NCBI RefSeq assembly: GCF_011799805.1 | Contig: NZ_WXUB01000004.1 | Location: 248,001 to 312,000 of the forward strand | DNA from: Maribellus sediminis | GTDB lineage: Bacteria; Bacteroidota; Bacteroidia; Bacteroidales; Prolixibacteraceae | Direction: 5' to 3' | Length of the DNA: 64,000 nt | Part shown: in pieces, positions 36,501 to 46,600 of the stretch | How the letters are laid out: every line of letters begins with the position of its first letter | Position numbering within the stretch: the first letter of the stretch is position 1 | Notes under the pieces: generated by a model | What the model was told of the DNA's origin: nothing | Database searches by the model: none | What the model saw: only the letters and a program-made list of their open reading frames with translations | Translations under genes and position numbers: made by a program

Positions 36501-37909
36501 TTCAGAACTGAATTTTCAGCACCAATCGTTTCAATTTCAGTTTTATTGACGGCTCCCTGATAGATCCTGAAATTGCTGAATTGTGCCCCTTTCAGATATC
36601 CATCACCTGAGTAACAGGAACGTCCCAGAAAATTGTAGGTGGTTTGGCCAAGTGACTTTGGCAATATCGGAATTGAATTGCTTGCAAGCAGCTCTCCATC
36701 CAGATAAATGTAACCTTTGTTGTTGAGTTGAGTGTAAGTCAGATTTACCCATTTCCCTTTAGTTATCGCCTGGTTGGCATTCACCATCACTTCGTCCCGG
36801 TAACCGGTATTTGAGATAGCGTACCGCGTTGTTCTGGCTGTGAGAAACATATTCCCGTTGGCATCAGCAAGCATATTATCAGAATTGGCAAATGTCCAGA
36901 TAAAGTTACCGGCACCGGAGATGTTTGTTCCTTCCGGAATATACATGTTCGTTGAAATCGAAAAGCTGTCCAACGTAGCGATGATATTCCCCAAAGCTGC
37001 ACTAAAATCGAAATAGCCGTTCTGATCGCCAAGGTCGAGAACAGGAACTGATCCGAATGTGGTAAGTTGGGCTTCGTTCTGCAACGAGCCGGTATAATTC
37101 CCTTTGGTGTCGGATGTGGAAGTAAAATCGTATTCTGCCAGAATTTCCACTGCTGCCGAACTGGTTTTCAAGCCCGATAATGCTTCAACTTGCTCCGAAC
37201 TCAAGGCTCCGTCATATACTCTGAAATCAGCATATTTGGCATCTCTGAGATAGGCGTCGGCAGCGTAGCACGATCTTCCCAGGTAATTAAAGGCTGTTTT
37301 TCCCAATTCTGAAGGTGTCATGGAAATGGCACCGCTTGCGGCTTGCAGACCATCGTAATACAGTGTTCCGGTTCCGTTTTCCTGTACATAGGTTATGGTT
37401 ACCCAGGCCCCTTTTCCTGTGGCTGATCCGGTTTGAATACCCGATTCTCCGGTCCATCTGTCAGGCGAAATGGCATAGCGGCTGTTTTTTGCGCTGAAGA
37501 ACAGGCATCCGTTTGCATCGCTCGCAATATTATTGGAATTGGCAAAAGTCCAGACAAAGTTTCCGTTCGCATTTAAGGAAGTAGAGGAGGGGATAAACAA
37601 CTTACAAAACACCGAAAAATCGCCTAAGGTATTTACCAAATCTCCAAAACCGGCGCCCAGATCAACATAGCCATTGCTGGCGCCCAAATCCATAACTTTT
37701 GTGTTGTCGTACAGTGCAATTTGAGCACCGTTCAATAATTCTCCGGTAAAACCATTTCCCGATGCATCGCTGATCGAGGTTTCATTTATTGTCCCCAGTT
37801 CAGCATTATAATGGAGTTTAAGCGTTTGTGCTTGGCTTATAAAAACTGTTGTCAGTAAGAACAGAAACAGGTAGGTCTTTTTGAATATTGGCTGCTTAAT
37901 AAGTGTCAT
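33548..37909 (-). CDS. Double-GH43 protein with two LamG domains and T9SS sorting domain (1453 aa)
   Basis: In order: signal peptide (1-27); LamG-like domain 1 (about 30-245) and a similar LamG 2 (255-462); two Ig-like repeats (468-650); GH43 domain A (657-955) with base D708 (VRDPHILR), DGDII and acid E890 (AVEGAGVF); an Ig-like linker (985-1045); GH43 domain B (1048-1370) with FRADPE base D1059 and REGAYVF acid region; and a type A T9SS C-terminal domain (about 1380-1453, IYPNPVQNRLYVSF). Secretion by the type IX system to the surface is expected. The domains probably act on neighbouring linkages of one glycan, held by the LamG modules. It may share a transcript with the GH30 gene 44 bp upstream. 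Confidence 0.9.
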   Translation of the reverse strand: MTLIKQPIFKKTYLFLFLLTTVFISQAQTLKLHYNAELGTINETSISDASGNGFTGELLNGAQIALYDNTKVMDLGASNGYVDLGAGFGDLVNTLGDFSVFCKLFIPSSTSLNANGNFVWTFANSNNIASDANGCLFFSAKNSRYAISPDRWTGESGIQTGSATGKGAWVTITYVQENGTGTLYYDGLQAASGAISMTPSELGKTAFNYLGRSCYAADAYLRDAKYADFRVYDGALSSEQVEALSGLKTSSAAVEILAEYDFTSTSDTKGNYTGSLQNEAQLTTFGSVPVLDLGDQNGYFDFSAALGNIIATLDSFSISTNMYIPEGTNISGAGNFIWTFANSDNMLADANGNMFLTARTTRYAISNTGYRDEVMVNANQAITKGKWVNLTYTQLNNKGYIYLDGELLASNSIPILPKSLGQTTYNFLGRSCYSGDGYLKGAQFSNFRIYQGAVNKTEIETIGAENSVLNRALDSIIVADALNSLTIENKDSIRSEITLPNNLGNAILVTWSSSNESVVTPDGTVYRPAYGSDPATLTLTATLTRNTYSDSTKFEITVLPQYSDEESVEMDLSGLVIGGNTSNARSSVDLPYKTAEGSKVSWSTDSPEFINTSGRVLKLSPLGQGKKQVTLTATVTKGTVTESRDFTIYIAEKEDRSAYLFTYFTGNTQNQEQIRFALSNDGLNYTPLNNGNPVINSADIAMKQAVRDPHILRCEDGKTFYMVVTDMKSSEGWTSNRGIVLLKSTDLVNWTSATVNFPTRWPGEWANVLRVWAPQTIYDPLAGKYMVYFSLLTSDGKVTYDKIFYCYANEDFTDLEGEPQYLFDRGSATIDGDIIYSEGDNLYHMFFKNEGVGGISKVTAKTLTAQNGEPAGSQWSNLIDNVDQTSEAVEGAGVFRLIDKDEWILMYDCYGAGHYQYCLSSDLKSFQYVSDNYEINARHGTSIAISDEEVQRLIEAFPSTALNTIDGIGARNKNIRNSGIDINNSTKEIRIPLYYGIDLSSFNPEFFATPGTTITPAGDQDFSDGSVTYTFTLNGTSVSYKVYAEINANPVLEGFRADPEIMYSEQTGLFYIYPTSDGYSGWGGWYFDVFSSPDLVNWKNEGTFLDLGSSQVSWASGNAWAPCIEEKKIDENHYKYYFYFSGESDGKKTGVAVSSSPGGPFVDSGSPMISSNPNGIGGQIIDSDVFTDPVSGKSYIYWGNGYMAVAELNEDMISLKEGTTKLITPQGGTLSTYAYREGAYVFYRAGLYYFMWSVDDTGSPNYHVAYGTSSSPTGPITVASDPIVIEQDPVNEIYGTGHNSVLQIPGKDEWYIVYHRINKNYLNNGPGYHREVCIDKLEFNANGTIKQVTPTHKGIDPVVMGNGTVGIADVNQANKVFRIYPNPVQNRLYVSFFDKKEKSGCVRILDLTGRILMVEPLSSIESGIDCSNLKTGMYLLNINQMGKSLTTKFIKSE

Positions 37910-37953
37910 CTATTGTTTTTGGATTTTAATGGTGATTTCTGGTCAATTGTTTT

Positions 37954-40512
37954 TTACCTAACAAAAACCTTTCGGGCTTCCGTTTTATTTTTTGAATTCG
38001 TTTTGTAACTCACGATATAAATTCCTGAACGAATGGGAATTCGGGTGTAAGTTTCTTCTGTATGCTGTTGCAGTAATTCAGCTCCTGAAATGGAGTAAAC
38101 TTTAAGTTGAGTTGCTGAACCGGGTGTTTGCAGGCAAACTATGGAGTTATCTGCACCAAACAGTCGAATTTGCTCTGTTTTATCTGCCAGGTCCGGTTCC
38201 GTAATACCGTTTGGAATATCGCTTTGTTTTCCGGATGGCGGCAGTACAAACATCCATTGACGATGACTGACCGCAGGACTTGTTCCATACGACCAAAAAC
38301 CAATATAGGTACCTGCGGTATTGTTCTCGCCTTCCAAATCCAGTGATTTTCCTGTACTGTTCGAAAGAATCCTGTAACAATCATCACCCACACTTTCAAT
38401 TTTAAAAGATTGATTTGATGTATTTTCTATTGAGGATGTTTGAGCTCTGTAGGTGCCGGCATCAGTAAGGTATTCTCCGGCGAGGATCATTATCGTATAT
38501 CCATTCCCTGATTTTGTAAGAGTCCACAACTGGGTGGAATCGCCATAGAGATAACTACCGATTGTTACGGAATTGTCGGTCGATTTTATTGGCAAACTGG
38601 CGGTACGTGGCAGAATAAGGTATGGTATTCCTGTCTTAATCTGATTCGCTGCTGTTTCGAATGTCACAGGTAATACTACTGTTGTTACACTGTATCCCGG
38701 AAGCGTAATTACAAATGTTGAATCGTTTAATTCATAATCTGTAATGCTTACGTTATTCTCGGTTTCTGAAGTTCGGGTCGCTTCAATCGAATTGCCGAAC
38801 TGGCTGAATATCTTTAAATCGATCCGGTGACAAACTTCGGTAGAAGAATTATTCAGTAATACTATGGTCAGTGAGTCTTTGGAAGGATTTAGCGCTGCCA
38901 GCATTTGATCGTTTGGAACTGACAGAAATCTCGATCCTGCTTTTATATAACGGCTGAATTGTTGACGCACGTAAAAGTTTTTAACCCTGGCATAGGTTTG
39001 CAAGGCAAAATTACCCTTAACCGTGCACCACTGATCGTTGTTTTCTTCAACATACTGCCAGTCGAGCCACGCTTCGGGACGAATATATCGGATGTCATCA
39101 ATGAGTTTCTGCGCCAGGTTAAGGTTTCCTGCAATTCCGGAACCTCCGGCTCCAACTTCGCTCATCCACAATGTTTTATTGTAGGCTGTTGAAAGCACCC
39201 GCAGGTTTGCCCTGTCTTTGTTGGTAGCTCCATAGGTATGTGTATTCCACTGGTCTACCAGACCAAGTACAGTACCATCCTGAATATAAGCGTTAAAATC
39301 GATTACCGATTGTGCTGTGCTTGTTTCATCCGAAGCTGAAATAATAGTATTCAAACCTGATGCTTGCAAGACAGGGGACAGGACTTTTAAAAAGTTTATT
39401 TGTGCAGCTGTACTGAAATGACAACCTTCCTGTCCGCCATTTGCCGACCAGTAATTGGTGACCGGTTCATTAAATGGTTCAAGGGTTTTGAATTCGATAC
39501 CGAATGAATCTTTGTAAAATTTGCATACATCAACCAGGTAATTGGCAAATTCCTCGTAAAACTCAGGTTTCAGATTGTCGTCCCATGCATTAACGTTGCC
39601 GGCACTGCAACCACTGTATGTCATATAATAAGGAGCAGAATTGCTGAACGCTTCGAAGATAGCATCCGGCCGTTTTTCTTTAATTTTCAGCATAATCTTA
39701 CGCTGGGCAGCATCGTGGCTCCAGTCGTATTCAGCATTTGGCGAATCTTTGAATCCTTCCATTTCGGCTCGAATTCCTTTTCCATTTGCCATGTGATGAG
39801 CTGTACAATTCCGGTTTAGTGGATCGTCGCCACCACCAATGTTGTAACGAAATATATTATAATTCAATCCTTCAGGACTAACCAGCCAGTCAACGATTTC
39901 ATCAATTTTGTCATCGCTCCACTTACCACACATATTGGCCCACCAGCAAAGCGACACCCCCCAACCTTCAAAAGGGTTAGTAAAAGCTGCATTGGGATTT
40001 ATAAGATACCTCATGGTATCAACCGGTGCAGGGCCGTAATGTTCTGAAATGTACCAGTAATGCCTGGTGTCGCTACCGCTTTTATCGGAATAAATCGACG
40101 AGCCGCTTGTTGTATTATCGGTACCAAGGTATTTGTTGTTGGCTTTGCACCTGAGTCGAACAAAAGAGCCGGAAACTTTTTCAATGGCATATTTCGAATT
40201 ATCGGTGGATGAATCAGTAATGAAATAGGTGTTCCAGCTGCCGTTCAGCGCGATATATTTATTCTCACCTGCAAGTTTTATCGAATAATATCCCGATCCG
40301 GCAGAAATAAACTCCAGAAGTTGATTGTCGGCACCTGAATAGTTCTGAAGGACTGCCCGCTCTTCGCTGTTTTCGGCCACTACATTTCCACTCGAATGAA
40401 TCAGGTAATATGTTTTACCGGCATCAGGTTCAGTGATCTGTGCCCTGCTAATTCCCGGAACAAATTCCAGAGACAGGACTATTAAAGCATAAATTATATT
40501 TCGAAGCAGCAT
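37954..40512 (-). CDS. GH30 secreted glycosidase, likely endo-beta-1,6-galactanase, with lectin-like flanking domains
   Basis: This 852-residue protein has a signal peptide (to about residue 24), then a ricin-like trefoil domain (26-155). The GH30 barrel (about 165-520) starts NPFEGWGVSLCWWANMCG; the acid/base is E349 in EPFNEP and the nucleophile E452 in WMSEVG. The GH30 beta-sandwich (to about 615) is followed by a second ricin-like domain (630-760) and a C-terminal segment (about 780-852) resembling a T9SS sorting domain. FEGWGVSLCWWA with NEP is typical of GH30 galactanases acting on beta-1,6-galactan of arabinogalactan. It is 23 bp downstream of the GH2 gene on the same strand, so one operon (40.5-43 kb side) is likely. 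Confidence 0.88.
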   Translation of the reverse strand: MLLRNIIYALIVLSLEFVPGISRAQITEPDAGKTYYLIHSSGNVVAENSEERAVLQNYSGADNQLLEFISAGSGYYSIKLAGENKYIALNGSWNTYFITDSSTDNSKYAIEKVSGSFVRLRCKANNKYLGTDNTTSGSSIYSDKSGSDTRHYWYISEHYGPAPVDTMRYLINPNAAFTNPFEGWGVSLCWWANMCGKWSDDKIDEIVDWLVSPEGLNYNIFRYNIGGGDDPLNRNCTAHHMANGKGIRAEMEGFKDSPNAEYDWSHDAAQRKIMLKIKEKRPDAIFEAFSNSAPYYMTYSGCSAGNVNAWDDNLKPEFYEEFANYLVDVCKFYKDSFGIEFKTLEPFNEPVTNYWSANGGQEGCHFSTAAQINFLKVLSPVLQASGLNTIISASDETSTAQSVIDFNAYIQDGTVLGLVDQWNTHTYGATNKDRANLRVLSTAYNKTLWMSEVGAGGSGIAGNLNLAQKLIDDIRYIRPEAWLDWQYVEENNDQWCTVKGNFALQTYARVKNFYVRQQFSRYIKAGSRFLSVPNDQMLAALNPSKDSLTIVLLNNSSTEVCHRIDLKIFSQFGNSIEATRTSETENNVSITDYELNDSTFVITLPGYSVTTVVLPVTFETAANQIKTGIPYLILPRTASLPIKSTDNSVTIGSYLYGDSTQLWTLTKSGNGYTIMILAGEYLTDAGTYRAQTSSIENTSNQSFKIESVGDDCYRILSNSTGKSLDLEGENNTAGTYIGFWSYGTSPAVSHRQWMFVLPPSGKQSDIPNGITEPDLADKTEQIRLFGADNSIVCLQTPGSATQLKVYSISGAELLQQHTEETYTRIPIRSGIYIVSYKTNSKNKTEARKVFVR

Positions 40513-40535
40513 ATTTATTTGTTGTATTAATCTTT

Positions 40536-42953
40536 TTAATCCAGTGCGGTCAGTTTAAGCTCAGCATCACCTATCGAGGTGTCTTTTACTTTAAGAGTTA
40601 TTGTGCCCGTATTTTTTGTGCTTTTCACTACTACCAATGCCCTTCCGTGAAATGCTTTCCGTGAATTGGCCACGTAAGGATCGGTATCTTTTATATCTCC
40701 GCTGGCTACGCCAATAATTGTTCCCGGGCCTTCAATTTCAAAATGGAGACGGTTTGCGGCATTTGGATCGACGATCCCTGCCTCGTCGGTCATTTCAATT
40801 GTAATAAATGAAAGATCCTGACCATCGGCTTTTAACTCAGTTCTGTCAGCAGTCAATTTTATTTTGGATGCTTGTCCGGCAGTTTTCAAAATGGTACGCT
40901 CTATTTCCTTGTCGCCGTCTACGCCAACTGCAACCAAATCACCAACCTGGTATGCCAGAGTGAAAACGGTTTTAAATTCTTCGTTTCTGCCCGTCGCTTT
41001 TTCTCCAATAAGTTCGTCGTTTAAATACAGCCTCACTTTTTCGTATTTCGAATAAATTTCCACTTCGATGTCTTTCCCTTCCTGACCCGGCCAGGTCCAG
41101 CTTTCCCATGTTGGCCAGGTTCCCCACATCGTTGTAATAATTTTTGAATCTTTCTGTTCAGGTTCACGAACGGCCATATATAATTTTTCGGTTTCATTAT
41201 ACAACATGCTGCGGTAATGCGAAATCGGTTTTCGCCAACCCGTCAGGTCGATATCGCCACAGTAAGAAGCATGCCATGGATAAAGGTCTCTTTCCCAATG
41301 TTCTCCCGGAACATCGCCTTCGTAATACCAGCGTCCAATACCCGATTCTCCCAGGTAATCAATTGCTGTCCATACAAAATCACCGATGATGTATGAATTG
41401 TCCTTCACCAAATCCCAGCAGAAGAAGGCGTCTTTTGGATAAGATTCAGACTGGAAGATGATTCGGTCGGGTACCCGCTTGTGATCCGCTTTTGCCTCGT
41501 GCAACTGGTAATTGTAACCACAAACATCGTGTTCGGCCATCAGCGGATCAAAAATTTCCCAGCCCTGGCCCCAGGTTGTCATGGCTGAAGTAACAGGTCG
41601 GGTTGTATCGATTTCTTTTACGGCCTTGGCCAGTTTACGGGCAGTCTCGACTGCCTCGGGTGAAGTTCGTTCAATGATCTCGTTCCCGATGCTCCACATG
41701 ATGATTGACGGATGGTTATGATCTCTTTTTACCATAGCCTGAACATCAGTTTTATACCATTTGTCGAACAAGGTAGAATAATCATGTTCAATTGGGGTAA
41801 ACGTGCTTTTCATTTCACGCCACCCATCGAAAGCTTCATCGATAACCACTAATCCCAATCGGTCGCAGGCGTCGAGAAAAGCCTCCGAAGGAATGTTGTG
41901 GGAGGTACGTACCGCATTAAATCCGGCCTCTTTCAATAATTCCGCTTTTCGTTCTTCGGCACGGTCGTATGCTGCAGCTCCCAGACATCCATTATCATGA
42001 TGCACACAGCCACCATTCAGGAGTACCTCTTTACCGTTCAGTAAAAAACCTTTTTCTGCACTGAATTCGATGCTTCGAATACCAAATGAATGGTTGGTTT
42101 TATCAATGAGTTGTTCCCCCTTTTTGATGCTAACTGTTGCAGAGTATAAATCAGGCGTTTCGGGTGTCCATAGTTCCGGCTCATCAACAGTAATGTTTTG
42201 AATGATTTCCTGTTCCGAATTCGCTTCTAATTCCACTTTTGCTTCATCACTTCCAAGCGTCTCTTGTTCGTTTCCGGTAAGTTGCGTTGAAAGTGTAATT
42301 TCCTGTTTCGAGGAAGTTTCATTCTTTACAGTCGTTTTAATTTCAACAGTTGCTTCCTGTTCGCTGACTTCAGGAGTCGTTATGGCAACTCCCCATTGTG
42401 CGATGTGGATCGGATCGGTGACGATCAGCGATACATGACGGTATATTCCGGAACCACTGTACCAGCGGCAGTTTTTTTGATGTGAATTATCTACACGAAC
42501 GGCTATTGTATTTTCACTACCAATTTTCAGGTAAGGTGTCAGATCATAATAAAACGACGAATAACCATAGGGATAAACTCCAAGCGATTGCCCGTTTATA
42601 AAAACCTCGGAATTCATATAAACGCCACCGAAATAAACAGTAACCTTTTTCCCTTCCCAATGCTGAGGAACTTCAAAATGTTTTCGGTACCAGCCAATTC
42701 CGGTAGGCAGGTAAGCACCATCGTTTCCTGCCGGATTCGCGGGATCGAAATTCCCTTCAATACTCCAGTCGTGGGGCAGATCGAGTGTTCGCCACGATTC
42801 ATCATTAAAATCGGTTTGCGATGCGTCTGTATCGTCACCAAGATAAAACCTCCAGTTGGTATCGAAGTTTTGTTTGCGATCAGTACTTAGCTGATTTTCG
42901 GTTTGAGTACATCCAAAAATCAATATCAGGAAGATGGCAAGGTATAGTTTCAT
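40536..42953 (-). CDS. GH2 family lipoprotein, beta-galactosidase-like
   Basis: This 805-residue protein has a lipobox ending at C15 (LIFGC). Domains: GH2 sugar-binding (about 28-190, LPHDWSIEG, WYRKHFEVP), Ig-like (190-300), catalytic barrel (300-600) with acid/base E425 (WSIGNEI) and nucleophile E503 (FQSESYP), then a DUF4982-like and a C-terminal Ig-like GH2 domain. Retaining beta-galactosidase or a related exo-activity is the usual role. Lipidation anchors it in the outer membrane or periplasm, where it would finish oligosaccharides from the GH30 enzyme. It is the first gene of the - strand enzyme run. Confidence 0.9.
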   Translation of the reverse strand: MKLYLAIFLILIFGCTQTENQLSTDRKQNFDTNWRFYLGDDTDASQTDFNDESWRTLDLPHDWSIEGNFDPANPAGNDGAYLPTGIGWYRKHFEVPQHWEGKKVTVYFGGVYMNSEVFINGQSLGVYPYGYSSFYYDLTPYLKIGSENTIAVRVDNSHQKNCRWYSGSGIYRHVSLIVTDPIHIAQWGVAITTPEVSEQEATVEIKTTVKNETSSKQEITLSTQLTGNEQETLGSDEAKVELEANSEQEIIQNITVDEPELWTPETPDLYSATVSIKKGEQLIDKTNHSFGIRSIEFSAEKGFLLNGKEVLLNGGCVHHDNGCLGAAAYDRAEERKAELLKEAGFNAVRTSHNIPSEAFLDACDRLGLVVIDEAFDGWREMKSTFTPIEHDYSTLFDKWYKTDVQAMVKRDHNHPSIIMWSIGNEIIERTSPEAVETARKLAKAVKEIDTTRPVTSAMTTWGQGWEIFDPLMAEHDVCGYNYQLHEAKADHKRVPDRIIFQSESYPKDAFFCWDLVKDNSYIIGDFVWTAIDYLGESGIGRWYYEGDVPGEHWERDLYPWHASYCGDIDLTGWRKPISHYRSMLYNETEKLYMAVREPEQKDSKIITTMWGTWPTWESWTWPGQEGKDIEVEIYSKYEKVRLYLNDELIGEKATGRNEEFKTVFTLAYQVGDLVAVGVDGDKEIERTILKTAGQASKIKLTADRTELKADGQDLSFITIEMTDEAGIVDPNAANRLHFEIEGPGTIIGVASGDIKDTDPYVANSRKAFHGRALVVVKSTKNTGTITLKVKDTSIGDAELKLTALD

Positions 42954-43639
42954 TTATTCGATTTTGCTTTAAAAGTTCTGAAACAAGATCGTAAAGGCCA
43001 ATTCAACTTTAAGCCGCATTGAGATTATTAAACGAAAGAGACTTTACTTGAATATTTGATTTCTTTTCGGGTTTAATTGAAGTTTGACTCCAAAAATTTT
43101 CATCGGTACTGGAGGTCCACTGAAATTTTTGTGCATTAACTAAATTGAAGCTTAACTTTAAAAGCACTCGCAGAATTCTTGTTTTCACCAGGTTTATTGA
43201 TTTAAAATATGGATGCAAGATGGGGAATTCTTACAAAAGTGCGGGACTGATATTAGGACACAAGCGTCACAATTTCGTCGTATGTCTGTTTAATCCCATC
43301 TAATTCATATTTGAAAAAAAGATTTCGCAAAGCGAATGAGTATAACCGGAAGTATTTGCTTGGAACGATTTAGCTTAATTAGAAAATCTCTTATGCTGCT
43401 TTTACCCAGTATGAAAAGATTCCTGAGTTTGTGAGTGTTTGTGGATTTCAAACATTTGTACATCCTTTGCTTTGATTGGGTGATCCGCAATTGGGCAATA
43501 CTGTTTTAATCGAAAATGGAAGCGATTCGTTTCTAAAACCTGAGGTTTTTTAACAGGAGGAAGATGGCTTTGGTGCAATGAAAGCTCGCAGAATACCCTC
43601 TTGTTGGAGAACATTCAAAATAGTAAAAAGTAAAAGCTC
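42954..43639. other. Non-coding gap between GH2 gene and regulator
   Basis: These 686 bases hold no frame with recognisable protein features; the longest open frames are about 60-70 codons and of unnatural composition. Since both flanking genes are on the - strand, the part near 42960-43100 should contain the promoter of the GH2-GH30-GH43 run and the target site of a regulator. I see no strong terminator or repeat. Confidence 0.4.
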
Positions 43640-46600
43640 TTAGTTCTCCTTTAGTTTCTGCAGGTATTCGCTCGGATTCATGCCGAATTCATCTTTAAAA
43701 CACTGCCTGAAATAACTGCTGCTGTTAATGCCCACCTGGTACATGATCTCAGAAATATTGTACTGCCCCGTAATTAAAAGCTGTTCGGCAAAATTGATGC
43801 GGACTTTCCGGATGAACTCGTTGGCTGTTAAATTAGTGAGCGCCTTAATTTTTCGGTACAAGGTAGAATGGCTCATGTTCAACTGAGCTGCCACATAAGA
43901 GATGTTCATTTCTTCATCTTCCAGGTTTTCTTCTATAACCGAAGTAAGTTGTCGTAAAAATTCTTTATCCAGCTCACCAATGGAGTCGTTAAGCAACTGT
44001 TGCTTTTGCTTGAATTTTGAAGACGTGGATAATGAATATTTAGTTCTGGCGTCGATAATATTCTTCAGTCGGCTTTTTAATAAGTTACTGCTGAACGGTT
44101 TGGTGAGGTAAGAATCGGCACCGGCATCGTAACCAACTTTTTGATCGTGAATCGATCCTTTTGCAGTCAACAATACAATTGGAATGTGACTGGTTCTAAC
44201 GTCCTTTTTTAAAACCTCGCACATCTCAATCCCATCCATTATTGGCATCATTACATCACTAATAATGATGTCAGGAATTTGTTCTACCGCTGCATCATGA
44301 CCTGCCTCACCGTTTTCTGCAGTAATTACGCTGTACGTATCACTCAACGATTCCTTAATGTATTCCACAATCTCCGGATCGTCGTCAACTACCAGAATTA
44401 CATTCTTCGAATTCTCCTGGGCTTCTTCCATATGAGGCTCTTCAGGTTGATAGTGAACCGCATCCGGATAACTGTTTTTAACCAGGAACCTGACTTTAAA
44501 TTCAGTTCCTTCACCCAATGTACTTGTCACCTTAATTTCAGCTTCGTGCAGCTCAACCATGTTTTTAACCAGAGATAAACCTATTCCGGTTCCCTTGGTT
44601 GGGTGAGTTGCGTGACGAGCCTGGTAGTACCTGTCGAAAATATGTGGAAGATCTTCTTCCGAAATACCGTAGCCAGTGTCGGAAACAAGAATCTCAGCAT
44701 ACTCAATATTGGATTCCTCGAATAACTTTAATTCGAGTTTAATCGTACCGGATTTTGTGTATTTAAATGCATTCGATAAGAGGTTGTCGGTAATTATCGA
44801 AATGATCTCTGTATCGAAGAACATTTCGATCCGTTCAGAAGGAATGGCTATTTGAAGATCGATGTCTTTGTTTTTATTGAGGTCTTTGTACTTTTCTCCA
44901 ATTTCGTAAAGGTATTTGGCAAAGTCGTCCTTGATAACCGTTAATTTGCGGCTTTTATTTTCTGATTTTCTGAATTCCAGAATCTGGGTTACCGTTTGGA
45001 GTAAACGATTAGCCACACGCTGAATCATATGGAGTTTTTTCAGCTGATCAGGTTTTAAATTCTCGTCTGAAATCAGATCTTCCAAAGGTCCTAAAATCAA
45101 CGTCATCGGGCTTCTCAACTCGTGCGTAATATTGGTGAAGAACCGGAGTTTCTCTTCGTTTAATTCATGTTCCTGCTGGCGACTCTTTTTTTCCAGAATC
45201 AAGTCGCTCTCAACCTTCAACTTCCTTTTGTAAAATCGAATGACATACAAAAACATGGATGTAAATAAAACTAAATAGATCGATTTCATCCACCAGGTTA
45301 ACCACAACGGAGGCTCAATTCGAATGGATAAAGAGCTTACCTCTTCCGACTCGCGGTTTTGAATCCGTGTTTTTAGGTTGAACACATAAGATCCTGGTTT
45401 CAGATTTCTGAAAGTTACCTCATTCTCGGTATTTACAAGAAACCATCCATCATCTAAACCTTCCATATGATACACAAATTCAGCCTTGTTAGCCAGCGAA
45501 TAATCCAATACATTAAAATTGATTTCAAAAGAATTTTGATTGTGTTTTAAAGTCATGTTATCATTGAAGGGTACATCGGAAAACTGACTTAGATAGTTGT
45601 TCGTATTTGCAATTGAAAAACCTGTAAATACAGCTGTCGGGATTTCCCGTGATGTTTGTTCAAGAACCTGGTTGAACCAGGTAATTCCATTTTGCGAACC
45701 AAAATAAATTTCTCCGTCATCTGTTTTTGCAACCGATCCGTTGGCATAATCTCCATAAACGATTCCATCACTAACATCGAAATTACTAATGTGCATGGTA
45801 CTAAGGTCGATGTGGCTGATTCCGTTGATGGTGCTCAACCAGATCTCGTTATCCGACCTACCTTCAATTATTGCCCTTACTGTTGATTCTGCCAATCCTG
45901 AACTCTTTCCAATTCGCAAAACTTCATCTTCATTGTAGTTTTTAAAAATAAAGAGATCGTTTTGACTTCCTATCCACATTCTGTTTCTTGAGTCTTTATA
46001 AATGTAACTTACGTTATAAAAATTATGGCTTCTGCCAAAGTCATAAAGCCGTTTGAAATTTTCGTCGTACACTGCAAGACCGCCTCCGAGTGCACCGACC
46101 CATATATTTCCATTTCCATCTTCTGCTATAGCCCTCACGTTATTATCAATCAGTTCAGAATTCCGGGTAGTGTAAATGCCCGACTTTTTAGTTTCGATGT
46201 TATAAAAATAAAGGCCAATGTCTGTACTCATCCAAAGATTTTTCCTCGAATCCTCAAAAAAATTGTAAATGGGAATATTGTTCAGGTTATCAAATACTTT
46301 AAGTAGCTGGTAGCTCTTTTTTTGAACATCGTACTTGTAAATTCGTCCATCGGCTGTGCCTATCCATATATTATTCTCATAGTCTTCGTGTAAACACATT
46401 GCATTGAATTTGGGATCGCCATTGATCGCCTGGATTTGGCCGATTTTTTTGTTTTCGTTGTAAATACATATTCCTCCTAAACCGTTTGCTACCCAAACAT
46501 TGTTTTTATTATCGATGCAAATATCTTCGACTGATTTATAATTCAGGCTGTTTAAATTTCCTATCAATGGTAAATAGTTGATGGTATTAAAAAATGGATC

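Noticed and set aside
43009-43614. Small open frames on the - strand between the GH2 gene and the regulator
   Set aside because: They are short, with unnatural composition, no start context and no recognisable domain.
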